Shown here piece after piece: positions 1 to 10,704 of a stretch of 64,000 nucleotides of DNA. How positions within the stretch are numbered: the stretch's first letter is position 1; every line of letters starts with the position of its first letter. The notes under the pieces were generated by a model. That model saw nothing but the letters and a program-made list of their open reading frames with translations, was not told where the DNA came from and made no database searches. The stretch covers positions 62,253,885 through 62,317,884 of the forward strand of contig CM077161.1 in the NCBI GenBank assembly GCA_039583875.1, given 5' to 3'. The position numbers and the translations under genes were made by a program. Origin of the DNA: Platanthera guangdongensis. Taxonomy: Eukaryota; Streptophyta; Magnoliopsida; Asparagales; Orchidaceae.

Positions 1-22
1 CCAACAATCTCCCCCTATTTGG
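1..22 (-). other. M1 polypurine tract and edge of 3' LTR
   Basis: Read on the minus strand, an AAATAGGGGGAGAT purine run (about 7-20) lies directly before TGTTGG (6-1). The same purine run stands before the 3' LTR of P3 and M2, and in altered form before that of P1. This is the plus-strand DNA primer site of reverse transcription. Positions 23-164 are an A/T-rich untranslated stretch after ORF2 in which I see nothing else. Confidence 0.85.
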
Positions 23-164
23 GTTAGGATTACTATTTACAGAACTTTCAAAAAAAAAATTAAAGAACAACATACAAAGCAACAATAAACAATCAACAAG
101 CAGAATCACAGATATATTATCCCAGACAGAAATCAGAAATCAGAATAATTGTCATCTTACAGAA

Positions 165-3100
165 TTATTCCTTCTCCCTACTCTTTATAAGTTTGATTTC
201 TCTATTAGGATTAAGAGCTTCCTTTTTGGATCTTCTGTCATCAGCTGCACCTAAAGAGGTTTGTTGTTTAGGCCTTGGTACCACAGCTTCAGGATGCAGC
301 TCCATATATCTTTCAGAATCAAAAAATTTGCTTGAGGAATATCTTTCCAGTTCCTTCTTTCTTTGTTCAGACAATGTAGTAATGTTGGAGGTATCTCTGC
401 CTTGCTCTTTAGCTTTCTTGATTTGATCCAGGGCAGCTAATTCTTTCATCCTGGCAGTCCATGCAGTAGGATTATTTTCTGGATCTTCAAAGGGCACTGG
501 AGGCTCATATCTGTTGGATGGATTATCTTGAGGAGCTCTGGATGAGACTACTTCTTTTAACTTATAGGGAAAAGGACCTGATGTTGTATCTGATGAAGCT
601 TGTCCTTCCCTAGAGTATGGATGTTGTCTAGAATAGCCCTTGGAGTAGACTTGGAATTCCCTCTGGCTTCCTCTATAACTTACTTTCCTTGATTGAGAAC
701 CTCTGGACTGGCTTCCCCTATAATAAGATCTTGCATGAGGCTGATAGGGGGTTTGGCTTTTAGCAGAAGGTTGAGCAGCTGAGCTTCCACCTGCACCTGC
801 ATCAGGAGGAGGTGGTGGAGGAGGATGAGGATGATGAAACTGAGAAGATCCTTTCTCATACTTCCTCTTCTTTTTCATGGCTTTAAGTTGGTTCTTGGAA
901 TACTGCATCCAATGTTCAGTAATGGGGCAGTCATGAAGAATGTAATAAGGAATATCATTAGTGTCCTTGAATTTGGCTGGAGGCACCCTTTTCATAGCTT
1001 TGCTCCTTGCCTTTCTTTTCCTGGCTATGGTGGCAGAAGAATCATCAGAATCAGTCCTGATTCATCACTTTTAGAGCTTTGCTCATCATATAAAGCATCA
1101 ATCTTTTTCATATATTCTTTTTGAAGTTGAGTTGGAGCAGATGAAACAGCAGTTGTAGCAGCAGCAGATACAACACTAGTAACAACAGAAGTTGTAGCAG
1201 TAGCAGTAGTAACAACAGATATAGAAGTTTCAGGAGAAATACTTGCAGAAGATACAACAGCAGTAATATCAGCAGTAACTAGAGCAGCAACAGATTCAGA
1301 GAGAATACTTTCAGATACAAGAACCTCAGCATCAGTAATAACAACAGGAATAACATCAGCAATAACAGAAGGCTCAAAATCATATGCCTCTGTCATCTAC
1401 ATATCCTTAGAGATTAACTCATCAGCAGTATCAACAATATCAGCAGCAGTAACAGAAACATCAACAATATTTTCAGCAGGAATAGCAGCAGCATCACTGG
1501 AACCAGAAGGCTCAGCAGTAGAGAGGGAATTGATGAATGAAGTTATAACACTAGTGTCACAACTTGAGAAGGGCACAATGGCCTTGGAAAGATCCTCTGA
1601 TGGCTGGACTGCAACTTTCTCTGGAAGACAACTGAAATAAGCTGAATCAAAAATTGATAATAAGGACCTGATGTCCACTGAGAAGACTGTAACTGGAGGG
1701 GTTGAAACTGGAGCTTGAGTAACAACAGCAGCAGCATGAGAAATGGCAGCAGTAGCAGTAGCAGGCAATCTAACTTCATAAGGCATCTCCCCCTGCCTCG
1801 ATTCAGAGAGAGCTGGATCAAGTCACCTAGAGGAAGGGATTGCCTAAGGAAATAGAGAGGATAGCCTGGCAGAAAGGGCTGCCACTGACTGAAGAAGTGG
1901 AGCCAAGGAGGTCTCCAATAGAAGTGATAGCCTGGGGGCTAGCAGTTCATATAACTTGTGGGCTAGGGCAGGAATGTCTACTTGCTCAGCAGGGACTTGA
2001 GCAGAGGTAGAGAGGGATGGAGCTACTGGTGATGGTGGTAGAGAGCTGTTGTATGGGGGAAGTGATGGTTGAGGTGAGGGGATTATGGAAATGGAAGACA
2101 ATGGTATTGAGATAGAGGGTGTGAAGGTGGGTTGATCAATAATGTCTTGTAGAAGCTGTTGGTATGATGTAAATGAGGAGGGTAGCTCAGGAGGAGATGA
2201 ATGTAAGTCATCCATGAAGGAATCATCTAGAAGTGTGAATGATGGAATGGTGGAGGATGTGTCAATGACTGGGTGAGGGTAGTGGTGTAATGGATGGAAT
2301 ACTTCTTCTGTTATAGGAAGAGTGGGGATAGGAGATGGAATAGATGTTGGAGATGGGCTGGAGATGATGATAGTGGATGAAATTGGAATGGTGGATGGAA
2401 CTGGAGGGGATGAAATATAAGTTAGAGGAGGAGAAGCAGCAGCAGGCAAGTCTTCTGCAGGGGCAGAGACTTGAGGGGAAGACACTATTACAGTTCTTGT
2501 GCCTGAAGTTGTGCTTGCAGAAGGCCTGCTAGGCTTCACTATCTGCCTGTCCCATTTGCCAAAGAGGGCACATGACAGCCTCTTTGAAGCATTAATATGC
2601 ATCCCAGAAGATATAAGCAGGGCAGGGCATCTGTTCTGAAGAAAGAGCCCTAGGATCCTCCTAAAATTAACAAAATTCTTATTTATTTTCTTCTTAATCA
2701 GGTCAAAGAAGACCTCTCCCCAGTTTAATTTCTTCTTATCCACAATGGCTCCCATCAAGCACAGCTGATACCTCGAGATAGTATCATGTTCTGAATGCTT
2801 GGCCAGCAAAACCTTTCCCACTATATCAGCCAAAAATCTATATTCCACAGCTAGGTTCTTCTTCAGCAGCTTGCTAGGGTTAGCATTAGGGTGACCCTTT
2901 CTTGCAAGTAAATCAGAAAATTCCTCTCGAGATAACTCAGCAGAATCTCTTCCAGAACTTAACTCAAAAACTTCTGTCAGAATAGCAGGAGTCAAGGGTA
3001 CCTGGGTTCCAGAAATGGAACCAACCACTATATTTTGGTCCTGGTTGTGGGCAGTGTAGACCCACTCCTTAATCTCATCTGCAGCCAACTTGATTCTTGT

Positions 3101-3244
3101 CGACATGATGACAACAAGCTTCTGCTCCTTGAATAGTTCCAGAATATCTTGAAAAACCTGATCTGTGGTGCTGAAGGACTCCATGTCTATATCAAATCCA
3201 GCATCGAATTTCATTGCGGCTAGAACGACAACAGAGACGGCCAT
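165..3244 (-). pseudogene. M1 ORF2, accessory protein of unknown function (broken)
   Basis: This is the long reading frame after pol. The first ATG of the open stretch is at 3242-3244. The frame runs open to a TAG at 1844-1846, shows a further TGA, then reopens at an ATG (1786), with an in-frame TAG at 1397-1399 and a frameshift near 1000-1025 before the last block (995-165). The N-terminal ~230 residues match the ORF2 of P3: FLADIVGKVLLAK here against FLSEIVGKVILSK there, each followed by a WGEVFFD/WSMVVFD-type block. The middle is Ser/Pro/Ala/Val-rich. The last block carries a basic KKKRK cluster, a proline run and a charged tail. I see no signal peptide or membrane helix, so an envelope role is not supported. 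It may be a nuclear or nucleic-acid-binding protein, which is inference. Confidence 0.7.
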
Positions 3245-3359
3245 TGTTACCTGCAAAAATCAACAAACAAAACCACCAAGTGTAGAGTTGTTTGGAGGGA
3301 AAGAGAATTTTTGCAGAGAGATTGAAAGCGCAAAAGGAGAACGACGGCCGAAAAATGAA

Positions 3360-3660
3360 TTTTATATTAGGGTTCAACGCAGAAAAGGAAAGATCATTGA
3401 ACACAGTTCGACGATCGGGGCTTCTAAAGGAATCTGAAAGGTCTTCAATATCGTCGATCTCCGTTTGACGATATTGGAGAGCGTCGAGCTCCGTTCGACG
3501 ATAGTTCAGAGAACAAAATCGTCGAGCGCCGTTCGATGATCGTTGACCGGAAGAGATAGTTCAGACTATCTGAGACGCGCTGAACTCTGGTCGACGATTT
3601 CAGAAATCGTCGATCACCGTTCGACGATCTGGGGGAAAATCGTCGAGCGCAGTTCAGAGA
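3360..3660 (-). promoter_or_regulatory. M1 spacer palindrome array with TATA box before ORF2
   Basis: Between pol and ORF2 there are several copies of an inverted repeat with arms like ATCGTCGA and TCGACGAT (about 3405-3655), some degenerate. On the minus strand TATAAAA (3360-3366) follows the array and lies about 115 nt before the ORF2 ATG. The same layout, with a different palindrome, occurs in P3 and M2. This reads as an internal promoter for ORF2; the promoter role is inferred. Confidence 0.55.
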
Positions 3661-3743
3661 CCAGAAATACACTCTAGACACTTAGAAAAATCAGGATGTT
3701 TGCCTAGTCTTGGTCATTTTTTAAACTTTTAAAATCTTGGATA

Positions 3744-6700
3744 TTATTTTAGACTTCCTCCATCTAACATTCCTAACTGATTTAGGAAGAAGGTATTTTT
3801 CTTTTCATCCAAGGGTTTGGTGAAAATATCTCCCCTTTGCAAATCAGTTGGGATATATAGAAGTTCAATTTTATTCTTCTCAACATTATCCCTTAAAAAG
3901 TGATGCCTAATTTCTATGTGTTTTGTCCTACTATGGAGGACTGGATTTTGAGCTATAGAAATAGCACTGGTGTTGTCACAAAAGATTTTTGACTTCTCTA
4001 AGTTGTAGCCATAGTCTAGGAGTTGGTTTTGAATCTACAAGATATGTGAACAACAACTGGCTGCAGCCATATATTCAGCTTCAGCAGTTGAAGTTGACAC
4101 AGAAGTTTGTTTCTTGCAAAACCAAGAGACAAGTCTGTCACCAAGAAACTGACAAGTTCCACTGGTGCTTTTCCTGTCAATTCTGCATCCAGCATAATCA
4201 GCATCAGAAAATCCAGTTAAGTCAAATGCTGAATCTTTTGGATACCAGAGACCTAGATTTGGAAAACTTTTAACATACCTGAGAATCCTTTTTACTAAAG
4301 TTAGGTGTGACTCTCTAGGGATTACTTGGAATCTAGCACATATGCATGTAGCAAACATTATATCAGGTGTACTAGCTGTAAGGTACAGTAAGGAGCCAAT
4401 CATTGCTCTATATGTTGTCTGATCAATAGGTTTCCCATGTTCATCAGCATCCAATACAACATTGGTAGGCATGGGTGTTTTCATACAAGATGCTTCAGAC
4501 ATACCAAATTTCTTGACCAATTCATTTGCATACTTGGTTTGAGAAATAAAGATGCCTTCAGCATGTTGTTTGACTTGCAATCCTAGGAAGAAGGATAGCT
4601 CACCCATGCTACTCATTTCAAATTTAGAATGCATTAGTTTGGAAAACCTTCTGCACGAATTTGAATCAGTAGAACCAAAAATAATATCATCTACATAAAT
4701 CTGTACTAGTAGGGTATGGGACTTATGAGTTCTAATGAAAAGAGTTTGGTCTACTCTACCCCTTATAAATCCATTTTCCGGAAGGAAGCATGCTAGGGTC
4801 TCATACCATGCTCTAGGAGCTTGCTTGAGACCATATAATGCTTTGTTCAACTTAAAAACATAATCAGGATGGGTTGGAGAGATAAAACTAGAGGTTGTCT
4901 CACATAGACTTCTTCTTTGATGTCTCCATTTAGAAAGGCACTCTTTACAACCATCTGATATACCTTAAAGCCTTTGTGTGATGCATAAGCTAAGAAGATT
5001 CTAATGACTTCCAATCTTGCAACTGGTGCAAAAGTCAGGTCATAGTCTATGCCTTCTTCTTGAGAATATCCTTGGGCAACTAGCCTTGCCTTGTTCCTTA
5101 CAATTACTCCTTGATCATCCAATTTGTTTCTGAACACCCACTTTGTTCCAACAATGGAGTGATCCTTAGGCTTTGGCACTAGTTCCCAAACTTTGTTCCT
5201 TTCAAATTGATGCAACTCTTCTTGCATTGTAATGATCCAGTGTGGATCTTGCTCTGCATCTTGAATTGATTGAGGTTCAATTTGAGAGAGGAAGCAAGTG
5301 TGCAACAGGTTTTGGTTGACCTGATTTCTGGTTTGCACACCATCTGAGATGTCTCCAATTAATTGGGAAATTGGATGGTCTCTTGATGTTACTAAATCAA
5401 CAGGGGGTGTTGATTGTTCACCAACCTGTATTGTTGTTTCCTCTTGTGGTACAACAACTGCTCTTCAAGTTGGTTTTCTTCAGCATGTTGAATGCTTTCT
5501 TCATCTTCACTGCTTTCCTCTTTTTGAGTAACCTGTAACTTGTTCAAATCTTCAACAAGAGAATGTACCTGCAAAGGTTCTATGGTAGAAGTGTTCTTCT
5601 CCTTGAAAGACATGTTAGATTCATCAAATGATATGTGAACAGATTCTTCAATTTTAAGAGATGATTTAATATAGATCCTATAAGCCTTACTGATCATGGA
5701 GTATCCCAGAAACACTCCTTCATCAGCTTTAGCTTGAAATTTTGCTAAATATCTCTTGTCATTGTTTTGTATATAACAAATGCAACCAAAAATTATAAAA
5801 TAATCAAATTTAGGTTTCTTCCCTTTGAGTAGTTCATAGAGAGTCTTTTCCTTTTGTTTATGTATTAAACTTATGTTCAGCACATAGTTGGAGGTATTCA
5901 CTGCCTCTGCCCAAAAGTATAGAGGAAGGTGAGCATCTGACAATAATGTAGTGGCAGATTCAATAAGGGTTCTATTTTTCCTTTCAGCTACCCCATTTTG
6001 TTGAGGAGTTCTAGGAGCTGAGAAAGTATGCCTGATGCCTTCACTCTGACAGAACTCTTGCATAAGAAGAGAATCAAACTCTGTCCCATGATCACTTCTG
6101 ATCAGGGCAATGTGAGTATTGAACTCAATCTGTATACATTTGAGAAACTCTGTCAAACACTTGAAGTTATCAGACTTCTTCCTCAGAAAGAACACCCATG
6201 TGAATCTAGAGAAGTCATCTACAACTACTAAGGTGTAAGATTTCCCTCCTAGGATTTGTACTACAATGGGTCCAAAAAGATCCATGTGTAACGGATACAA
6301 GATCCTAGGTGAATCACTCTTATTAAGTGACTTGAAACTATTTTTAGTTTGCTTGCCTAATTGACAAGCCCTGCAAAGTCCTTCCTTCTTGTAGGGGCCA
6401 GAAGGTAGTCCTCTAACAAGGTTGTCCTTGGATAGCCTAGCAATAGTTCTAATGTTTAAATGTCCTAGTCTCTTATGCCATAAAATATTAGGTCTACAAA
6501 CAGAATTAAATAGGCAAATGTCTACATCTGTTGAAAGAAAATCTACTAAGTAGATGTTACCTTTCCTTTTACCTGTCAACACAGTTGTGTTGTCCTTTGA
6601 CTTGATCTTGCATAAAGCTTTGCTGAAAGTCACCTGGTAGCCTTCATCACATAGCTGACTGATGCTTATTAAATTGTGCTTCAGTCCTTCCACATAGGCT

Positions 6701-6903
6701 ACCTTTTAGAATGTTACTGTCCCAATCTGAACTCCGCCATATCCTTTAGTTTGTCCAAAGTTTGAATCACCAAATATGACTTTGGGTCCAAGCTTGGCTT
6801 TAAAGGATGTGAGGTTGTCCCTGTTTCCTGTCATATGCTTTGAGCACCCACCATCCAAGTACCATTGCTGGTTAGATGTTGGATAGGTCTTCACCTGCAC
6901 ATA
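3744..6903 (-). pseudogene. pol: M1 pol: protease, integrase, RT, RNase H (broken)
   Basis: Aspartic protease: WYLDGGCSKHMTG near 6860, where the family usually has DSG (Gly replaces Ser here). A TAA at 6706-6708 interrupts the next stretch. Integrase (about 6693-5440) has the HHCC finger (HKRLGH ... CRACQLGK) and the core residues in MDLFGP, RSDHGTEF and TPQQNGVAERKNRTL. A frameshift falls near 5440 in the integrase tail. RT starts around [19 protein letters not shown] (about 5225). A frameshift near 4895 separates it from the half with the catalytic YVDDIIFG (about 4690). RNase H has GFSDADYAG and STAEAEYMAA, is cut by a TAG at 4035-4037 (Trp expected), and resumes to a terminal LGMLDGGSLK ending at 3744. 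At least four lesions make it a pseudogene. Confidence 0.88.
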
Positions 6904-6910
6904 AAATAAT

Positions 6911-8926
6911 TCACTTGTTTTTGACCCAGTTTACCTTGGGCCTAGGTTGATAACCTTTAAACTCAGAAATAAAAGACATCCCAGGTTGACTCTTATAACC
7001 TTCAGGATGATATCTCCTTGGAGGTATTATCCATTCAGTATAAGGGTTAAAGCTTTGGGATGAAGGACCCCTAGGATTGGATTTTGATTTGCCCTTGAAG
7101 GAATTTCCAGAGCTCTGATCTCTGTTCGACGATCGTGGAGCTGCGTTCGATGATCTTGGGTCAGATCGTCGAGCTCCGTTCAACGGTCGACTATGGCAGA
7201 GTTCAGGAATTAGAGATCGTCGACCTGAGTTCGACGATTTTGCCTGAGATCGTCGATCTGCGTTCGTCGATCGTCGAGCTCCGTTCGACGATTTCTGCTG
7301 GAACTTAGTTTTCTTAGGCAGATCAGAATTTTTCCTAGCTACCTCTACAACTCCCTTCCCTTTATCAGAAACGAACTTGATTGGGGTTGTTAGTACTATA
7401 GGTTGGCTGGATGAAGAACCCAAGCCCAGTATACTATTGAATCTGGAGTTCACTGTGCTTGTGATGTCCATCAGCTTGATACTTCTCCCATTAAGGGATT
7501 CTTGAAGCTTCTTGGCCTCTGATAGCTCATCTTTCAGTGAAGCTATCTGCTCCCTACAGCACTCCAACTCCTTAGAGAGCTTGAGTTTTTCTGACTTTAA
7601 GAAACTATGTTTAGATAAATGATTTCTGAGAGAGATAATTTCTTTCTCAGATTTTAGTAAGTCTAAACATAATGCTTTAAACTTAGATTTAAAGTCCTCA
7701 GAAAAGAAATCAAAAGAACTGATTACCTGGTCCTCTTCAAGTTGAGTCTCTGAGTTTGACTCTGAGTCTTCTTCATCTGAATTATGTTGTGAGGCATTGA
7801 TTGCCATCATGCAGAACACCTTCTCTTCTGCATCATCTTCATCATCACTTGAGCTGGATGAAGCTTCTGACTCCTCTTCAGTCTCACTCCAAGATTCAGC
7901 AACAAATCCCTTCCTTGTGTGTTTGTTCTTGCTTGAGGAGGGTTTGCCATTGCTACTTTTCTTGAAGTCCTTTTCTCTTCTTCTTTCTTTCTTATCCTTT
8001 CTGTCCTTGTTTTTGTTCTCTGGATAGTCAGGTACAATATGCCCTGGTTTCCTGCAACCAAAGCAAACAATTTCTTTATTGTTTGACTTATCATACCTTA
8101 GCTTATCATGCTCCTTGTATGATCTCTTTCTGAAGTCCTTTCTGACCATCTTGTAAAATCTTTTGGCCAACATACTGAGCAGTTCATCATTGCTTGTGAC
8201 TTTGTCTTCAGGCTGATCTTCAGTTGCTTTGAAGGCTATTGCCTTTTCTTTCATTGTGGCTGGTGAGGCAGCCTTCTGCTCTTCTTCTCTATTTTTGATT
8301 AGCAGCTCATAAGATTTGAGCTTGCCCAAAAGAGCTTCTATGGTGATCTCATTCAAACTTCTGGCATCCTTGATTGGCCAGATTCTTGAGTCCCAAGTGC
8401 TTGGGAAGCACATTAAGATTTTGTCATTAAGTTCAGTCAGTGAGATCTCCTTATCCAGAGTCTTGAGTTCATTGACTATTAGACTGAGCCTGTTATACAT
8501 TTCAACTACTGGCTCAGCTTCTCCTTTCTTGAAATTCTCATATTGGGATATGAGGTGGGATCTCCGGTCCTTTCTTTCATCAGCTGATCCTGAGACTATT
8601 TCAGACAGCTTATCCCAGATTTCCTTTGCTGAATTGCATTCAGCCACCTTTTGGAATATGTCATCAGACATGGTCTGGGCTAAAATATTCATAGCCTTTG
8701 CATCTGCTACCTTCCACTTCTTGATATCAGCATCTGTTCCTGATGGAGGTGGAACAACATTTGTACTTGTGTTCTCTGGAGGTCTTGGACAAACTGTCAA
8801 AACAGAATTAAAAATATCCTCGTCAATAGAATTCATGTATAATCTAATCCTTGCTTTCCAAAGTGCAAACTTATACAGATTGCACACTGGAGTTCTGGTG
8901 CTAGCATAATCTTTGTTTTGGGCCAT
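6911..8926 (-). CDS. gag: M1 Gag, open 671-codon frame with palindrome-encoded C-terminus
   Basis: Gag forms the cytoplasmic particle and binds element RNA. The frame starts MAQNKDYASTRTPVC and is uninterrupted to a TGA at 6911-6913. Residues about 20-220 match the copia gag (UBN2-type) domain: FALWKARIRLYM, then KEIWDKLSEIVSG. One zinc knuckle (CFGCRKPGHIVPDYP, about residue 290) has Tyr in place of the last Cys. An acidic Ser/Glu stretch and a coiled-coil-like stretch (about 440-530) follow. Near residues 550-610 come SSNGARRS-like repeats encoded by the same palindrome found in the LTR. Pol starts within ~15 nt of the stop but in another frame, so translation alone needs a frameshift or a splice. 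Length and integrity suggest this gene decayed less than pol. Confidence 0.88.
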   Translation of the reverse strand: MAQNKDYASTRTPVCNLYKFALWKARIRLYMNSIDEDIFNSVLTVCPRPPENTSTNVVPPPSGTDADIKKWKVADAKAMNILAQTMSDDIFQKVAECNSAKEIWDKLSEIVSGSADERKDRRSHLISQYENFKKGEAEPVVEMYNRLSLIVNELKTLDKEISLTELNDKILMCFPSTWDSRIWPIKDARSLNEITIEALLGKLKSYELLIKNREEEQKAASPATMKEKAIAFKATEDQPEDKVTSNDELLSMLAKRFYKMVRKDFRKRSYKEHDKLRYDKSNNKEIVCFGCRKPGHIVPDYPENKNKDRKDKKERRREKDFKKSSNGKPSSSKNKHTRKGFVAESWSETEEESEASSSSSDDEDDAEEKVFCMMAINASQHNSDEEDSESNSETQLEEDQVISSFDFFSEDFKSKFKALCLDLLKSEKEIISLRNHLSKHSFLKSEKLKLSKELECCREQIASLKDELSEAKKLQESLNGRSIKLMDITSTVNSRFNSILGLGSSSSQPIVLTTPIKFVSDKGKGVVEVARKNSDLPKKTKFQQKSSNGARRSTNADRRSQAKSSNSGRRSLIPELCHSRPLNGARRSDPRSSNAAPRSSNRDQSSGNSFKGKSKSNPRGPSSQSFNPYTEWIIPPRRYHPEGYKSQPGMSFISEFKGYQPRPKVNWVKNK
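7110..7300 (-). repeat. Palindrome repeats inside M1 gag coding sequence
   Basis: About six copies of the element's own palindrome (arms ATCGTCGA / TCGACGAT, spacer about 7 nt) lie within the gag frame. Read in frame, TCG TCG AAC GGA GCT CGA gives S-S-N-G-A-R, so each copy encodes an Arg-rich SSNGARRS-like unit. Copies are imperfect (NGDRRS, NADRRS, NSGRRS, NAAPRSS). Confidence 0.75.
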
Positions 8927-9040
8927 GATTTGTGAAGAAATAATCTAACGACAAAATCTACAGCAAGCAGATCTAACTAGGGATCTTGGGGTTCAGGTGT
9001 TAGCCTGTGCAACCACCAAGGTGTGGTATGTTTAACCAAC

Positions 9041-9057
9041 CTCGCTTTGATACCAAT
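9041..9057 (-). other. M1 primer binding site (initiator Met tRNA)
   Basis: Minus strand ATTGGTATCAAAGCGAG directly follows the LTR end (…CACCTTCA). TGGTATCA matches the complement of the 3' end of plant initiator Met tRNA, as in P3 (TGGTATCAGAGGG). The stretch 8927-9040 is the untranslated leader. Confidence 0.85.
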
Positions 9058-9079
9058 TGAAGGTGCAGCTAGATCTGAT

Positions 9080-9113
9080 ATACTCTAGAGGGGGGGGGGG
9101 GTGAATAGAGTAT
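9080..9113 (-). other. M1 LTR-end hairpin around C-run
   Basis: Perfect 8-bp arms ATACTCTA and TAGAGTAT flank the homopolymer. In M2 the equivalent arms are TCACCTA/TAGGTGA, so both sides differ but pairing is kept. Confidence 0.6.
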
Positions 9114-10244
9114 GTTCCTTAAAAACTTTTTACAACAGTTGTAATATGAGTGAACAGGGAAGCAAATATTAAATCTAATCACAGAAACAATCTAATCACA
9201 AAGTAACCAACAAAAGAAATTAATCACAAAGTAACCTACAAACGAAATTAATCACAGATCCTAACTAATCACAGATCACAGCCAGAAACAAAAATAAAGA
9301 TAAGCAAGCTAGAAGACACAAGGAGCTATAGTGGTTCCCCTAAACTTGGGTACATCCACTCTTCTACCACCCTAGGTAGGAATCCACTGCAGGATGAGTT
9401 GATCAGGTATCCTGGGCACCAATGAGCTTTTGATAAGGTGCTCAAAAACCAAATCAGATTTTTTGATCAGGTGTCTTGCCACCAATGAGCTTTTGATAAG
9501 GTGCTCAAAAACCAAGCACAAACTTTTGAAGGGAGTTTGAAAAACCCTTTACAGAGATGGGGATGAGAGAGTGATGGAAGTCTTCTCTTTCTCAAAGCTG
9601 TTGAGAAGACTATGTTGATTTTGATGTTGTCAAAGCTCCCCCTGAGTTCTTGAGATGTTCAGGAAATGAAGCATTGTTGTAGGGTGATAGGCCTTCAGAA
9701 GTTGATCTCCAGCAAATGATGATTTCAGCAACAGCTGAAATGTTAGGTGTTTGGAGTCTTGAATGAAGTAGGCCTTGAACACTTGAATTAACAGAGATAT
9801 GAAGATTTCAGTTGGTTGATCTCCTTAGTTGTGTGTTCTTGTATGAATTCTTTTAGACAGAGAATGTCTACAGCTCTTTCTCTTTTTCTCTTGTGAACAG
9901 TTGATGTTGAGAAAGATGTTGTTCCAGAGAAAATTTTGTTCTAGTTCTTCTTATTCTGCTTATCTATGCTATATGAGTGAGAGATTCAAAAAGCTTGTCT
10001 TTTAATCCCTCGTTCTGAATAGAAAATGATCCTCTGTCAAGAATAGCCGTTGGCCTGTCATTAAATGACTTCCTCAATTGCCTTTGTCTTCTGGGGGAAA
10101 GTCCAAAGAAACATTCCTTGATAATCCCTTGAAACTTGGTCCAGAAATAAATGAAAACGGCTACAAAATCTTCTGAATTAATTGCTGTGAATAACTCCTT
10201 AACTGTCCTGAATTTGAATCTTGAAAATCATTTACCTCTTCAGA

Positions 10245-10535
10245 AAAACGTAGAACTGAGCTCTACTATCGTCGATCTGAGCTCAGCGATTTGGACTTAG
10301 TCAGCAACAGAGATTGTCGATCTGAGCTCAACTTTCGTCGAACTGAGCTCAGAGATAGAGAATCAATACTGGAGTCAAGATCGTCGAACTGAGCTCGAAG
10401 ATCGTCGAATGGAGTTCGACGATTTGTTGAAGTTGAGCTCAGCGATCGTCGAATGGAGTTCGACGATCCGTCGAAGTTGAGCTAGACGATCGTCGATTGG
10501 AGTTTGACGATTCGTCGTACTGAGCTCGACGATAA
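10245..10535 (-). repeat. M1 LTR palindrome array (ATCGTCGA / TCGACGAT)
   Basis: Around ten half or full copies of arms ATCGTCGA and TCGACGAT (or GAGCTC-linked variants) occur at 15-30 bp spacing in the upstream part of the LTR. The same motif recurs in M1's gag and pol-ORF2 spacer but not in the LTRs of the neighbouring families. Confidence 0.75.
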
Positions 10536-10704
10536 GACTTAGTCTCCAAACTGAAAAACCTTGGTCTTGAGGACAACTTCCAAACCTAACTACTAACCCT
10601 TAGACTCAATTCTAGTTGACCTTTAGATCTATACAGGAGGTCAAAAATAGGTTTCCTAAAGACATAGTGATCCTGACCCAAATTAGTAATAGTGTGTTCC
10701 AACA

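Larger units (their letters stand above)
1..10704 (-). mobile_element. M1: Sirevirus-type Ty1/copia retrotransposon, minus strand, cut by left window edge
   Basis: On the minus strand the order is 5' LTR (9058-10704), primer site (9041-9057), gag, pol (protease, integrase, RT, RNase H), palindrome-bearing spacer, ORF2 and polypurine tract. Only the first six bases of the 3' LTR (TGTTGG, read at 6 to 1) are in the window. The RT follows the integrase, which defines Ty1/copia. The extra ORF after pol, the C-rich LTR end and the Met-tRNA primer site point to the Sirevirus lineage. Gag is open, but pol and ORF2 carry stops and frameshifts, so this copy looks non-autonomous. It sits in G1 LTR DNA; the right flank 10705-10709 (CAACC) is one half of the expected target duplication and the other half is off-window. 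Confidence 0.9.
9058..10704 (-). repeat. M1 5' LTR
   Basis: On the minus strand it starts TGTTGG at 10704 and ends CTTCA at 9058, giving 1,647 bp bounded by TG and CA. Near its end is a C-run (G-run on plus, 9088-9101) flanked by 8-bp inverted arms ATACTCTA/TAGAGTAT (9080-9113). It has a palindrome array near its start (10245-10535). I did not find a convincing TATA box. It would drive gag-pol transcription. Confidence 0.85.

Noticed and set aside
165..3256. Host proline/serine-rich protein gene
   Set aside because: It lies between M1 pol and its purine tract and shares its N-terminal domain with P3 ORF2, so it belongs to the element.
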